Shown in pieces: positions 10,847 to 21,394 of a DNA stretch of 64,000 nucleotides (its first letter is position 1; the number at the start of each line of letters is the position of its first letter). The notes beneath the pieces were generated by a model. It saw only the letters and a list, made by a program, of their open reading frames with translations. It did no database searches and had not been told where the DNA came from. The stretch comes from Salticus scenicus (taxonomy: Eukaryota; Arthropoda; Arachnida; Araneae; Salticidae), in contig OZ005648.1 in assembly GCA_963930645.1 (NCBI GenBank), positions 241,805,436 to 241,869,435 on the forward strand, written 5' to 3'. The translations under genes were made by a program, and so were the position numbers.

Positions 10847-12110
10847 CAGGCTTTGCCCGCTTCGCTGAGCACTATACTTAAATGAGTAGTCAAAATTCCA
10901 TTACATTATTAATAATCTAAGTTAAAGTTTCCTCTGTATTCCGTAGGGTTTTTCCCGCTAGCAACGTGAGGCTTCCGGATCCACACTGCCTTCAGCAGCA
11001 ATTTACCCGCTTCATACTTCCCCTACCCCAGCGGCTAAGTTAGAAGTTTTGCGAAATCTCACCAAAGTACATAATGCGTACACCTAATCAACATCCACAT
11101 ACCAAAACACATCATTCTAAGATAATGTAAAGCGAATTCAAACAGAATAACTTGTTTTTACGCGTGTTTATTGCCCCCTCCCGACCCCAAGTTGGTAAGA
11201 GGGTGAATTTCGTAAAATCTCGTTACAATAAGTGTCAGATATATATAAACAATTTGCGCACCAAATTTCGTGACCGCAGATCCCATAGCTTTCCTAAGAC
11301 AAATTTAGCGCTAAAGGGGGGGGGGGTCTTGAATTTGCGACTCCCCCCCCTAAAAAAAAAAAAAAAAAAAATCGAAAATCACAAAAAAAACGAAAATGTG
11401 TTTTTGAAAATATTCTAAAGAAGGCACGTGGCAATTTTCAATACCTTTGTAACATCTTTAGTAGAGCTCTACTAAAAAATCCGGAATTTCTTAAATTTCC
11501 CCCTCAAAAAAAGATTCCCCCCCCCCTCCTTTAACTAGCAAGAATTCTAAAATCGTACATAATGTTTTATTTATACTCAAGTCTAGTCTCATCATGTGCA
11601 ATTTCTTCACCGTGATGTAATTTGGGGCCGAGTTATGCTTACAAACGTTTTTCTTTGCTTCCTGTCCCGCTGGGGGGAAGAGGGTATTTCGATAAATCCC
11701 GTTTCCTTAGGTGCCGGTTGCATATAAAAAATCCAAGCACGAAACTTCCATACTCCGTGACTGCAGCTCTCATAAATTTTCCAGGACAAATTTAGCGCCA
11801 AAAAGGATGTCTCGAATTTGCCCTCCCCTTCAAAGAAAAAAAAATGGCAGATCACAAAAAAACAAAAATGTCGTTTAGGAAATATCCTAAGAAAGTCGCA
11901 TAGCCTGTTTTCAACATTTTTATTCCATCTTTGGTAGAGTTCGACTCAAATCAAGAATTTTCAAAATTCCCCACCAAAAATCGATTTTCTCCCTTCCTTC
12001 CTTTAAAAATTGAAAATTCCTAAACCGCAGATAATGTTTTATTTGTACGCATGTCTAGTCTCCCCACGTGGAATTTCTTTTTTGTGAAGTAATTAGGAGC
12101 CGAGTTATGC
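10847..12110. mobile_element. Retroelement-like repeat with two 472-bp units
   Basis: The segment opens with TACTAGCAGGCTTTGCCCGC TTCGCTGAGCAC, a start resembling common arthropod dispersed repeats; a weaker copy begins at 23910. Two long units follow, aligned by GCCGAGTTATGCTTACAAACG at 11627 and 12099 (472 bp apart). Each also contains CATGTCTAGTC-like or AGTCTAGTCTC-like segments and a CTTTAGTAGAG/CTTTGGTAGAG segment. No reverse transcriptase is encoded. The AT-rich tail (20645-20705) of the same element appears beyond the LTR insertion. Its class is unresolved. Confidence 0.55.
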
Positions 12111-14575
12111 TTACAAACGTGTTTTTGTCTTTTTCTTCCGCAGGGGGAAACGGGGGGATTTCGGAAAAGTCGATCGATATAATTTTAAGTTGAGTATAGA
12201 TCTAAATTCCTTTCAAGCGCCGTTAAATTCCGTCCAGCCGTTCTCAAGTGATACCCGGACAAACGTGTTTTTGTCTTTTGCCCCCCAGGGGGGAACGGGG
12301 AGGAATTTCTGAAAAGTTGATAGATATAATTTTAAGTTGGATAAAGATCTAAGTTTCTGCCAAGCGCTGTTGAATTCAGTCCAGCCGTTCTCAAGTAATG
12401 CCCGGACGAATGTGTTTTTGTATTTTGCCCCCCAGGTGGGAATAGGGGGGATATCTGAAAAGTTGATAGATATAATTTTAAGTTGGGTAAAGATCTAAGT
12501 TTCTACCAAGCGCTGTTGAATTCAGTCCAGCCGTTCTAAAGTGATGGCCGGATAAACGTGTTTTTGTCTTTTGCCCCCCAGGGGGGTACGGGGAGAATTT
12601 CTGAAAAGTTGATAGATATAATTTTAAGTTGGATAAAGATATAAGTTTCTGCCAAGCCCTGTTGAATTCAGTTCAGCCGTTCTCAGGTGATGCCCGGCAA
12701 ACGTGTTTTTGTCTTTTGCCCCCTAAGAGTGAACGGAGGGGGAATTTCTGAAAAGTTGATAGATATAATTTTAAGTTGGGTAAAGATCTAAGTTTCTGCC
12801 AAGCGCTGTTGAATTCAGTCCAGCCGTTCTCAAGTGATGCCTGGACAAACGTGTTTTTGTCTTTTGCCCCCAGGGGGGTACGGGGAGAATTTTTGAAAAG
12901 TTGATAGATATAATTTTAAGTTGGATAAAGATCTAAGTTTCTGCCAAGCGCTGTTGAATTCAGTTCAGCCGTTCTCAAGTGATGCCCGGGCAAACGTGTT
13001 TTTGTCTTTTGCCCCCCAGGAGTGAACGGAGGGGGGATTTCGGAAAAGTTGATAGATATAATTTTAAGTTGGATAAAGATCTAAGTTTCTGCCAAGCGCT
13101 GTTGAATTCAGTTCAGCCGTTCTCAAGTGATGCCCGGACAAATGTGTTTTTGTATTTTGCCCCCCAGGTGGGAATGGGGGGATATCTGAAAAGTTGATAG
13201 ATATAATTTTAAGTTGGGTAAAGATCTAAGTTTCTACCAAGCGCTGTTGAATTCAGTCCAGCCGTTCTAAAGTGATGGCCGGACAAACGTGTTTTTGTCT
13301 TTTGCCCCCCAGGGGGGTACGGGGAGAATTTCTGAAAAGTTGATAGATATAATTTTAAGTTGGATAAAGATCTAAGTTTCTGCCAAGCGCTGTTGAATTC
13401 AGTTCAGCCGTTCTCAAGTGATGCCCGGACAAACGTGTTTTTGTCTTTTGCCCCCCAGGGGGGAACGGGGATGAATTTCTGAAAAGTTGATAGATATAAT
13501 TTTAAGTTGGATAAAGATCTAAGTTTCTGCCAAGCGCTGTTGAATTCAGTTCAGCCGTTCTCAAGTGATGCCCGGCAAACGTGTTTTTGTCTTTTGCCCC
13601 CCAGGAGTGAACGGAGGGGGAATTTCTGAAAAGTTGATAGATATAATTTTAAGTTGGGTAAAGATCTAAGTTTCTGCCAAGCGCTGTTGAATTCAGTCCA
13701 GCCGTTCTCAAGTGATGCCTGGACAAACGTGTTTTTGTCTTTTGCCCCCAGGGGGGTACGGGGAGAATTTTTGAAAAGTTGATAGATATAATTTGAAGTT
13801 GGATAAAAATCTAAGTTTCTGCCAAGCGCTGTTGAATTCAGTTCAGCCGTTCTCAAGTGATGCCCGGACAAACGTGATTTTGTCTTTTGCCCCCAGGGGG
13901 GACGGAGGGGAATTTCTGAAAAGTTGATAGATATAATTTTAAGTTGGATAAAGATCTAAGTTTCTGCCAAGCGCTGTTGAATTCAGTTCAGCCGTTCTCA
14001 AGTGATGCCCGGGCAAACGTGTTTTTGTCTTTTGCCCCCCAGGAGTGAACGGAGGGGGAATTTCTGAAAAGTTGATAGATATAATTTTAAGTTGGGTAAA
14101 GATCTAAGTTTCTGCCAAGCGCTGTTGAATTCAGTCCAGCCGTTCTCAAGTGATGCCTGGACAAACGTGTTTTTGTCTTTTGCCCCCAGGGGGGTACGGG
14201 GAGAATTTTTGAAAAGTTGATAGATATAATTTGAAGTTGGATAAAAATCTAAGTTTCTGCCAAGCGCTGTTGAATTCAGTTCAGCCGTTCTCAAGTGATG
14301 CCCGGACAAACGTGATTTTGTCTTTTGCCCCCAGGGGGGACGGAGGGGAATTTCTGAAAAGTTGATAGATATAATTTTAAGTTGGATAAAGATCTAAGTT
14401 TCTGCCAAGCGCTGTTGAATTCAGTTCAGCCGTTCTCAAGTGATGCCCGGGCAAACGTGTTTTTGTCTTTTGCCCCCCAGGAGTGAACGGAGGGGGGATT
14501 TCGGAAAAGTTGATAGATATAATTTTAAGTTGGGTGAAGACCTAAATTCCTGCCAAGGCTTTCATGGTGTGTGAA
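12111..14575. repeat. Satellite-like tandem array, 146-bp unit, 17 copies
   Basis: The anchor GTTGATAGATATAATTTTAA (first copy GTCGATCG) occurs 17 times from 12169 to 14509, with spacings of 145-148 (mean 146.25). Each unit also carries AGTTTCTGCCAAGCGCTGTT, CAGCCGTTCTCAAGTGATG and AACGTGTTTTTGTCTTTTGC. The C/G-run segment distinguishes subtypes. The three-unit block beginning at 13633 is repeated exactly one period of 438 bp later (13633/14071, 13778/14216, 13923/14361), a higher-order repeat. The open frames at 12979-13197, 13551-13871 and 13998-14309 are repeat read-through, not genes. Confidence 0.9.
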
Positions 14576-14580
14576 ACGTG

Positions 14581-14585
14581 AAGAT
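14581..14585. other. 5' target-site duplication of BEL/Pao element (AAGAT)
   Basis: AAGAT immediately precedes the 5' LTR and is repeated exactly after the 3' LTR (20640-20644). A 5-bp duplication is typical of BEL/Pao integrases. Confidence 0.85.
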
Positions 14586-14859
14586 TGTTCGGACATCTGC
14601 GCATGTCGAACGAGCACCGCGGGCTTTCGTGGTCATGTGACCATATCAAGATATCAGTTGTTTTTTGGCTTTCGGCTGCAATAGAAGTCGAATTGCCTAG
14701 CGGGTTTATCCCCACATTATAACTGCGGGCTTTGTCCCCTTCTATCTTTTACGTCAAATATGTGTAGTGTGTGTTGTTTTGTACTGTGTCGTTCATTAAA
14801 AAATATGAAAAATAACTGAAGGTTATCATATATCAATTAACACACACCAATCTCCTACA
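14586..14859 (+). repeat. 5' LTR of the BEL/Pao element (274 bp)
   Basis: Begins TGTTCGGACATCTGCGCATG and ends CCAATCTCCTACA, matching the 3' LTR at both ends. It lacks a 54-bp segment present in the 3' LTR at the GCGGGTTTATCCCC motif: there is one copy of that motif here against three related copies in the 3' LTR. Confidence 0.92.
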
Positions 14860-14863
14860 TTAG

Positions 14864-14881
14864 TGGTCCGTCATTGTCGCA
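14864..14881 (+). other. Probable primer-binding site
   Basis: TGGTCCGTCATTGTCGC starts four bases after the 5' LTR. TGG at this position would pair with a tRNA 3' CCA end. The tRNA identity was not determined. Confidence 0.55.
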
Positions 14882-14903
14882 GATATCCAGCAAATAAATA
14901 AAT

Positions 14904-16223
14904 ATGGAAAAGCTGAAACGTATGAAAAGTGCCGTAAAAGGTGCCATAACAAAAATTGAATCCTTCGTTGATTTGAACTCTGAAAATATTTCTTGTTCCA
15001 CAGCTGAACTTGAAATAAAAATTAGAAAGCTATCTGAGTTGCAAGGCAAACTAAGTGATATCCGGATCCAATATTATGATATTCCGGACATAAAGGACTT
15101 ACCTGCAATCGAAAGTGAAATAGATGAACTTGAAGATCGCCTTGAAAGAATTGAGGTAAGACTCAATTTACTTCTTATATCTGTTAAACTTTCTGAGAAC
15201 AATTCTAGTAAAAATGATAGTTTAGAATTTAAAGGTTCTGATGAAGTTAATGTCCGGCTGCCGGACATCCCCTTACCTATTTTTAATGGTAAAATTGAAG
15301 ATTTTTCCCTATTTAAAATACAATTCAATAACTTAATTTCTAACAACACGAAATTAAATGATGCTCAGAAACTGTTTTATCTTCCTGCATCCTTAACTGG
15401 TGATGCGAAAAAACTAGAAAGTCCTGATGATACATTTACTTCACTATTTAATGCACTTATAGAAAGATTCGAAAACCACCGAATTTTAATTGACACTCAT
15501 CTATCAGCAATAATGCATTATGAAAAAATCCATCGGGAATCCTTTAACGAACTGAGATCCCTTATTGATTGTATAAATAAAAATATGAGAGCACTGAGTG
15601 TTTTAGATTATAAGAGAAATAATTTATCGGATGCAATGCTCATTAATATTATATTATTAAAAGTAGACAAAGAAACAAGAAAATTGTTTGAATATTCAGT
15701 CAAAAAAACAGAATATCCAAAATTTGAGGAATTAATGTCATTTTTGGAAAGTCGAAGTGCTACTCTAGAAAGCGTATCTAGAAATTCCGCGGAAAAAATC
15801 GTAAATAAGAACAGTTTTCATCCCAAAACGAAAACCTTTATGCTTAATTCTGCATGTAATTCAAAGGTAAAAAATTGTATTCTGTGTAAAAATTTAAACA
15901 AATGTCCCGAGTTTCTAAAAATGAATATATCTGAAAGATTCGATTTCGTAAAACGTAACAAACTTTGCATCAACTGCTTTAATAAATTTCATCTGTCATC
16001 CTCTTGTGTGTCGAAGTTTAAATGTAGCAGATGTGGAATGAATCATCATTCTTTATTGCATAAACAAAAAGAAAATAGCAGTAATCAAGACCAAAAGAGT
16101 GAGAATAATTCTACCCCCTATCCTCAGACGCCGTTGATACCCTTCCAACACAGGAGTCCGGAAATAGAGAACCCTTTCGTTTATTTTCCAATTGGGAAAG
16201 AGAGAAAATATCTGTATTACTGA
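14904..16223 (+). CDS. gag: BEL/Pao Gag protein
   Basis: A 439-codon open frame starts at the first ATG after the primer-binding site (AATATGG context). Residues 1-100 are charged and coiled-coil-like. Residues about 118-290 match the retrotransposon Gag region annotated as DUF1759 (LPIFNGKIEDFSLFKIQFNN, then LPASLTGDAKKL). Residues about 325-395 hold cysteine/histidine clusters: CILCKNLNKCPEF, then LCINCFNKFHLSSSC, then KCSRCGMNHHSLLH, the zinc-knuckle-like nucleic-acid-binding end typical of BEL/Pao Gag. It would package element RNA into virus-like particles. The frame is uninterrupted, unlike pol, and ends about 40 bp before the protease segment, which is in another frame. Confidence 0.9.
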   Translation: MEKLKRMKSAVKGAITKIESFVDLNSENISCSTAELEIKIRKLSELQGKLSDIRIQYYDIPDIKDLPAIESEIDELEDRLERIEVRLNLLLISVKLSENNSSKNDSLEFKGSDEVNVRLPDIPLPIFNGKIEDFSLFKIQFNNLISNNTKLNDAQKLFYLPASLTGDAKKLESPDDTFTSLFNALIERFENHRILIDTHLSAIMHYEKIHRESFNELRSLIDCINKNMRALSVLDYKRNNLSDAMLINIILLKVDKETRKLFEYSVKKTEYPKFEELMSFLESRSATLESVSRNSAEKIVNKNSFHPKTKTFMLNSACNSKVKNCILCKNLNKCPEFLKMNISERFDFVKRNKLCINCFNKFHLSSSCVSKFKCSRCGMNHHSLLHKQKENSSNQDQKSENNSTPYPQTPLIPFQHRSPEIENPFVYFPIGKERKYLYY

Positions 16224-16261
16224 GTACATGTTTTGTTTATATTCAAGATAAATACGAAAAG

Positions 16262-16636
16262 AGAGTGAAGATGCATTTTCTTTTAGACTCTGCGTGTAAT
16301 GCGAATGTATTAATTGCCGATTGCGCTAATATATTAGGATTGAAATCAAAGGTTATAAACACTCCTATCACTGGATTAAATAACTCTTCTTATAACATTA
16401 AGAGAAAAATTAGTAGTATTATTTCCAACGTAGAAGAAAGTTTTAAGGAAAACATAGACTTTTTCATTGTTCCCAAAATCACAGGTTATATCCCAACAAA
16501 TAAATTAGATATATCAAAAATTAATTTACCAAATTTAGTAGAGTTTGCTGACCCCATGTTTTACCAACCTGGGAAAATACACGGCATTATAGGTAGTGAA
16601 CTGTTTTATAGAATTTTAAAACCTAATTCAGTTTAA
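16262..16636 (+). pseudogene. pol: BEL/Pao aspartic protease segment of pol
   Basis: The frame opens just after gag and carries HFLLDSACNANVLIADCA, matching the retropepsin active-site region of BEL/Pao (DUF1758-like). The usual Gly after Asp-Ser/Thr is Ala here, so activity is doubtful. Further on, an IHGIIGSELFYRIL segment matches the family's second half (IGxxLF). The frame is stopped by TAA at 16634-16636 although related sequence continues beyond in the same frame. Confidence 0.75.
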
Positions 16637-17388
16637 ATTAGTGATAAGTTATTTTTACAAGATTCTGTTTTTGGCTTGATTCCTACTGGAGTTTTAGAAG
16701 AAACGGTTCCATTAAATAGTAATGAGAATCAATGTTATTTTATAACAAAGTTTGATGAAATCAATAATAACTTAAGCCGGTTCTGGCAATTGGAATTCAG
16801 CCCGATGATTTAAAACCAGTAGAGAAAGATCAAGCCCAACAAATTTTTGACAAAACTGCCAGGTTTGTGAACGATAGGTATGAAGTGCAGTTGCTTTGGA
16901 AAACGGATCCGAAACAGCTGCACAATAACTTTACTGTAGCGAAAAAACAACTAGAATTTTTACAAAGGAAATTTTATCGGGATTCTGAACTCTTTCAAAA
17001 TTATTCAAAAATTATAAATGAATATTTAAATGAAGGTATTATTGAGCAAGTTGAAAGTAGTGAGCCAATATCAGATAAGGGAATTTATTACTTACCCCAT
17101 CCTGCTGTCTATAAGGAAGACAAGCTTACTACGAAAGTTCGCATAGTTTTTGATGCAAGCTCCCATGATAACAATCAATTTTCTTTAAATGACTGTTTGT
17201 GGCCTGGTAACAATTTAAACCCACTTCTCTTCGATATTTTAATTCATTTCCGACTTAACGAAATAGCCTTCTCTGCAGACATCGAGAAAGCATTTTTACA
17301 GATATCCCTTGCAGAGAAGGATCGTGATGTTGTGCGGTTTTTATGGTTTGAAAAGGATTTTAGATCTCTTGAAAATATTAAGATTTAA
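16637..17388 (+). pseudogene. pol: BEL/Pao reverse transcriptase, N-terminal part
   Basis: After the internal stop, protease-RT linker sequence continues to about 16780 (SVFGLIPTGV). A frame change then leads into the 16867-17388 frame. This shows KVRIVFDASS, typical of RT fingers/palm, and FSADIEKAFLQISL, with the first catalytic Asp motif in a family-typical setting. At about 17375-17385 the reading moves back to the original frame. Both frame changes are absent from functional relatives, so they are probable lesions. Confidence 0.8.
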
Positions 17389-17875
17389 ACGTGTTCTTTT
17401 TGGTGGTAATGCATCCCCATTTCTCTTGTCAGCTACTATTAAAAACCATATATCTCAATTTAGTGATCGATATCCAAAAACTGTCCATCTTCTCTACAAT
17501 TATATTTATGTTGACGACTTCATCTCTGGCGAAGATACTGTGGAAAAGGTTCTTGAAATTTCTCTTGAGGCTAAAGAAATTATGTCTCAGGCAGGAATGA
17601 GTTTAAGAAAATGGATTACAAACGATGATGCGTTAATGAAATTCTGGCATAAAAAAGGCTTAAATACGCAATTAGAGCACTCTACAATCAGCTTAGGAAG
17701 TAATCTAGCAAAGGTCTTAGGCATGGCCTGGAAGACAGAAGAGGATTGTCTAACTTTAGAAGTAAAAAGTTTATTAGAATTTTTGTCCTCAAAGAAAAGT
17801 TCAAAAGGTCTCCTTTTGCAAGCAGTTGGGAAGATATTTGACCCTCTGGGTCTGCTCACGCCTTTCACCATTTGA
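17389..17875 (+). pseudogene. pol: BEL/Pao reverse transcriptase, catalytic palm
   Basis: This frame begins with RFKRVLFGGNASPFLLSATI, the RT segment before the active site, and contains YVDD at 17507-17518, the two catalytic aspartates. It ends near IFDPLGLLTPFTI, the classic start of the Peptidase_A17/Pao RT-RNase H connection. TGA at 17873-17875 stops it, and a further in-frame TAG follows at about 17917. The next block is in the same frame, so these are nonsense mutations rather than frameshifts. Confidence 0.82.
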
Positions 17876-17929
17876 GTCAAGTGCCTATTTCAAGAATTAT
17901 GGATGAAGAAAATACCCTAGGACGGACAG

Positions 17930-19474
17930 TTGTCAGCCGATGTCCAAGGAAAATGGGAAAAATGGTGTGAAGAGCTTCCTAGATTGTCTGAAGTAAAAAT
18001 TCCTGGAAAAATCCTAAGTTGCTCGAACCAGGTACTTGCAGTGGAAATACACGCATTTTCCGAAGCCAGTAAGGCAGCGTATGGCACTGTTATTTATCTG
18101 CGTATACAGACAGAAAATAATATAGAAGTCAACCTCATAACATCTAAGAGTCGTGTTGCTCCCTTAAAAGAAATTTTCTTACCTAGATTAGAGTTGCTTG
18201 GTGCCCTATTAAGTGCAAGACTGACCCACAAGATAAAACCTATCATAGATCAAAAAACAGTGTCTACAGTTTACTACTGGTCCGACTCCAAGATAACATT
18301 GTACTGGATAAAGGGCTCGGCCAAACGTTGGAAACAATTTGTGACAAATCGCGTAACAGAAATAAAAACTATAAGTAATCCGAATTCCTGGCACCATATC
18401 TCCGGAAAGAACAATCCTGCAGATTTGTTGACCCGAGGAACTAGTGCAAATTCACTTTTAGACAGTTCTATGTGGTGGCACGGCCCACCTTTCTTGACTG
18501 ATCCGGACTTGCAACCCTCAGACGAGGACAGTATAAGTGTGCCAGAAAGTGACTATTTTTCTGAAGCTAAAAAACGTCTTAATGATCCTGAACTTATTTT
18601 TTCCTTTTATGTAACTACCCAACCTTTCAATTTTGTTGATGACATTTTAACCATTAGTAATAGTTTTACTAAAATTGTGCATGTTTTAGCGTTTATTTTC
18701 AGGTTTATCAACAATATAAGACATCGAGGGGAAAGAAAAACTGGATACCTAGATCCAGAAGAAAAGAGGGTTGCACTAAATTTTATACTAAAGACCATAC
18801 AGGAGGGAGAATTTGGGAATGAGATAACAGGTATAAAATTTAATAACTGTATTTCTCCTAGCAGCAGGCTTCGCCCTCTGGCACCGTTTATCGATTCAGA
18901 TGGTTTATTAAGAATTGGAGGTAGGTTACATAATTCAGATTTGAATTATAAGGAAAAACATCTTATAATATTGCCAAAGGGTAAGTTCAGTGAGATAGTT
19001 ATTAAACATTTTCATGAGAAATTTCACCATTCAGGTCCTCAGACATTACTTTATAACATTAGGCAAGAATATTGGCCCTTAAATGGTCAAAATGCATGTC
19101 GTAAAATTATCCATAATTGTGTCAAATGTTTTAGAGCTAACCCAAAGTTATACTCTCAAAAAATGGGTGATCTGCCTAAAGAGAGGATAAATCCTGTCTT
19201 CGCATTCAATAGTACAGGCATAGATCTTTGTGGCCCCTTTTTTATAAAAAATAAGCATCAAAGAAAAGAGGCCCCCATTAAAATTTATGTTGTTCTTTTC
19301 GTTTGCCTTACAACTAAGGCAATACACCTAGAAATCGTCTCTGACTTAACTTCAGAGTCACTAATTGCTGCCTTGAAACGTTTTATCGGCAGACGAGGTA
19401 AGTGTGCTAAAACCTTTTCGGACAATGGGAGTAATCTTGTTCGAGCTAATAAAGACTTAAAGGAATTTTTTTAA
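17930..19474 (+). pseudogene. pol: BEL/Pao RNase H and integrase core
   Basis: The RNase H part begins with HAFSEASKAAYGTVIYLR, continues through LELLGALLSARL and YYWSDSKITLYWIKG, and ends at NPADLLTRG. The integrase zinc-binding part follows: an HHSG pair, then CRKIIHNCVKCFR, the H2C2 finger. The catalytic core shows STGIDLCGPF (first Asp) and TFSDNGSNLV (second Asp). TAA at 19472-19474 ends the block just after the second Asp, with another in-frame TAA about 12 bp later. The sequence then resumes in the same frame. The non-productive stops make the polyprotein unlikely to be functional. Confidence 0.85.
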
Positions 19475-19498
19475 TTAGTTACCTAACAAGATGAAAAT

Positions 19499-20071
19499 TT
19501 GGCAAATTTCTCCTCAAATGAGAAAATAGAATGGAAATTTATTCCTCCCAGGGCACCAAATTTTGGTGGCTTATGGGATGCCGGGATTAAATCTTTTAAG
19601 TATTATTACAAGCGTATTATAGGTGATGCTAAACTGACGTACGAAGCCTTTCAAACCATCATGATTCAAATTGAATCCATGTTGAATTCTCGTCCATTAA
19701 CCCCTCTTTCGGCCGACATAGAGGATTTGGAATTTTTGACCCCTGGTCATTTTCTTACCGGTCGATCGTTAACGGCCCTCCCCGAACCCTCACTGACCAA
19801 CATTCAAACCAATAAATTAAATTTGTGGCAACAAACTTGTAAATTAACTCAAACATTTTGGAAATTTTGGTCTAACAATTACCTAAATAATCTACAGCAA
19901 AGGACTAAGTGGTACTTTGAAAAACAAAACGTAAAGGTAGGTGATATGGTCGTCATAAAAGAAGATAATTTGCCCCCTCTAAAATGGTTACTAGGCCGCA
20001 TTACTAAAACCTATATTGGAAGGGATAATATTGTTAGAGTAGTAGATATTCGAACAAAAATGGAATACTGA
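19499..20071 (+). pseudogene. pol: BEL/Pao integrase C-terminal part
   Basis: This is in the same frame as the preceding block. It contains FIPPRAPNFGGLWDAGIKSF with the region leading to the third catalytic residue, SMLNSRPLTPLS, and FLTPGHFLTGRSL. A C-terminal domain like DUF5641 follows (VGDMVVIKEDNLPPLKWLLG, then a GRDNIVRVVDIRT segment). The natural stop TGA lies at 20069-20071. Confidence 0.85.
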
Positions 20072-20311
20072 AAAAAGCTATTTCAAAATTAGCTGTTTTG
20101 CCAATTAATGATTAAAAAAATATATACATTTTCCTTGTGTGTACCTTATTATATATTACATTTAGTATTACTGTATGATGCGCCTTTATAATGTTCTTGT
20201 GCATAATTGTATTTTTGTATTTCAATTTTCTTGTGTAACATTTATTATTATATTGCTTTATCTCTAACCCGAACTTTGAATGTGCTGCGCACATTGCAAC
20301 GCGGGGCGGCA
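20072..20311 (+). other. Untranslated region before the 3' LTR
   Basis: No env-like frame. A G-rich stretch (GCGGGGCGGC, 20301-20310) just before the 3' LTR is a weak polypurine-tract candidate. Overlapping short frames are not credible. Confidence 0.5.
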
Positions 20312-20639
20312 TGTTCGGACATCTGCGCACGTCGAACGAGCACCGCGGGCTTTCGTGGTCATGTGACCATATCAAGAATTCAGTTGTTGTTTGGCTTTCG
20401 GCTGCAATAGAAGTCGAATTGCCTAGCGAGTATATCCCCATTTTGTAACAGCGGGTTTTATCCCCAAAAGTATGTATAAGCGGGTTTATCCCCACATTAT
20501 AACTGCGGGCTTTGTCCCCTTCTATTTTTTACGTCAAATATGTGTAGTGTGTGTTGTTTTGTACTGTGTCGTCGATTAAAAAATATAAAAAATAACTGAA
20601 GGTTATCATATATCAATTAACACACACCAATCTCCTACA
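20312..20639 (+). repeat. 3' LTR of the BEL/Pao element (328 bp)
   Basis: Begins TGTTCGGACATCTGCGCACG and ends CCAATCTCCTACA, followed by the AAGAT duplication (20640-20644). It contains three GCGGGTTTATCCCC-like motifs (the first degenerate), one or two more than the 5' LTR, which accounts for the 54-bp length difference. Confidence 0.92.
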
Positions 20640-20644
20640 AAGAT

Positions 20645-20705
20645 ATCGCAATTTTTTTCGATTCTGACAAATTTACAGACAAAACTCTAATTTTATTAAT
20701 ATAGA
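20645..20705. mobile_element. Resumed tail of the element split by the BEL/Pao insertion
   Basis: Immediately after the target duplication comes GATTCTGACAAATTTACAGA, leading to TTTTATTAATATAGAT. An end of this kind is common to arthropod non-LTR-type repeats. Together with 10847-14580 it forms one element interrupted by the LTR element. Confidence 0.5.
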
Positions 20706-21379
20706 TTCCTGCAATGGATTGAAATATAATACAATAATGTAAATTAAAATTCATCGAATATTATTTAAATTTAATAAAATAAAATTTTAAAATGCTCACT
20801 GCTAACAATTTTTTAATTTTGACTTTAACAAAATATTTTAAATATGTTTTGTATTGCTTTGTTAATCTATCGATGAGTTAATTTTTATAAAACCTTTTTA
20901 TGTTTGAATAATAAATATTTGCATTACATTTTCAAACATAAAAGTAATTAACACTATTTAAAAATCAATATTTAATTTTTATTAAAAAAAAATCATAAAT
21001 ATATTAAACATTTAAAATATTATTGATTGAAATCATAATTAATTGAGTTTAACAAACCAATCAATGAAGTGATAATTTAAAAAACTGTAATAATACTTTT
21101 TTTTTTTTTTTTTTTTTGTAATCATCGATTTAAATTAAAATTAAAATTTTATATTTTTTTGGCAATGTGTAATAGTTTCATATTTCTTACCCACGGAGTA
21201 ATATTAATAGGAGTTGAAGGTCCAATGGGAGAAAGCTACGAAACTGTGATCTAAATTTTTGGTAAATATTGAGGGCGCCACTTGTCATTCCTCCCTACTT
21301 CGGCGCGGATATACTGTTGTTTTCAATAGAATTTTGCTGAAGTACATTTAAATTTTTTTATTTTAAGCAATTTAATTTG
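20706..21379. other. AT-rich intergenic stretch, nothing recognised
   Basis: Very AT-rich, with poly-T at 21099-21117. A CCACGGAGTAA segment near 21192 is echoed in reverse at about 21893 (TTACTCCGTG), and GGCGCC occurs at 21274 and 21823, bracketing the THAP-like exon. Confidence 0.4.
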
Positions 21380-21394
21380 TTTGTAAGTTCTTAA

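Larger units (their letters stand above)
14586..20639 (+). mobile_element. BEL/Pao LTR retrotransposon, nearly complete but defective
   Basis: A 6,054-bp element has TG...CA long terminal repeats, a primer-binding-like site, gag, and pol in the order protease, reverse transcriptase, RNase H, integrase. No env-like frame exists between the end of pol and the 3' LTR. It sits inside the tandem-repeat element, whose tail resumes at 20645. Over their shared sequence the LTRs differ at roughly eight positions by eye (about 3 per cent), so the insertion is fairly recent although pol has several stops and two frame changes. It is a host-genome retrotransposon, not an active gene of the locus. Confidence 0.93.

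Noticed and set aside
13551..14309. Two near-identical minus-strand open frames of about 105 codons
   Set aside because: They are read-through of the 146-bp satellite; their identity reflects the 438-bp higher-order repeat, not duplicated genes.
20072..20311. Possible env gene of the LTR element
   Set aside because: Only 240 bp remain before the 3' LTR and no membrane-protein-like frame exists.
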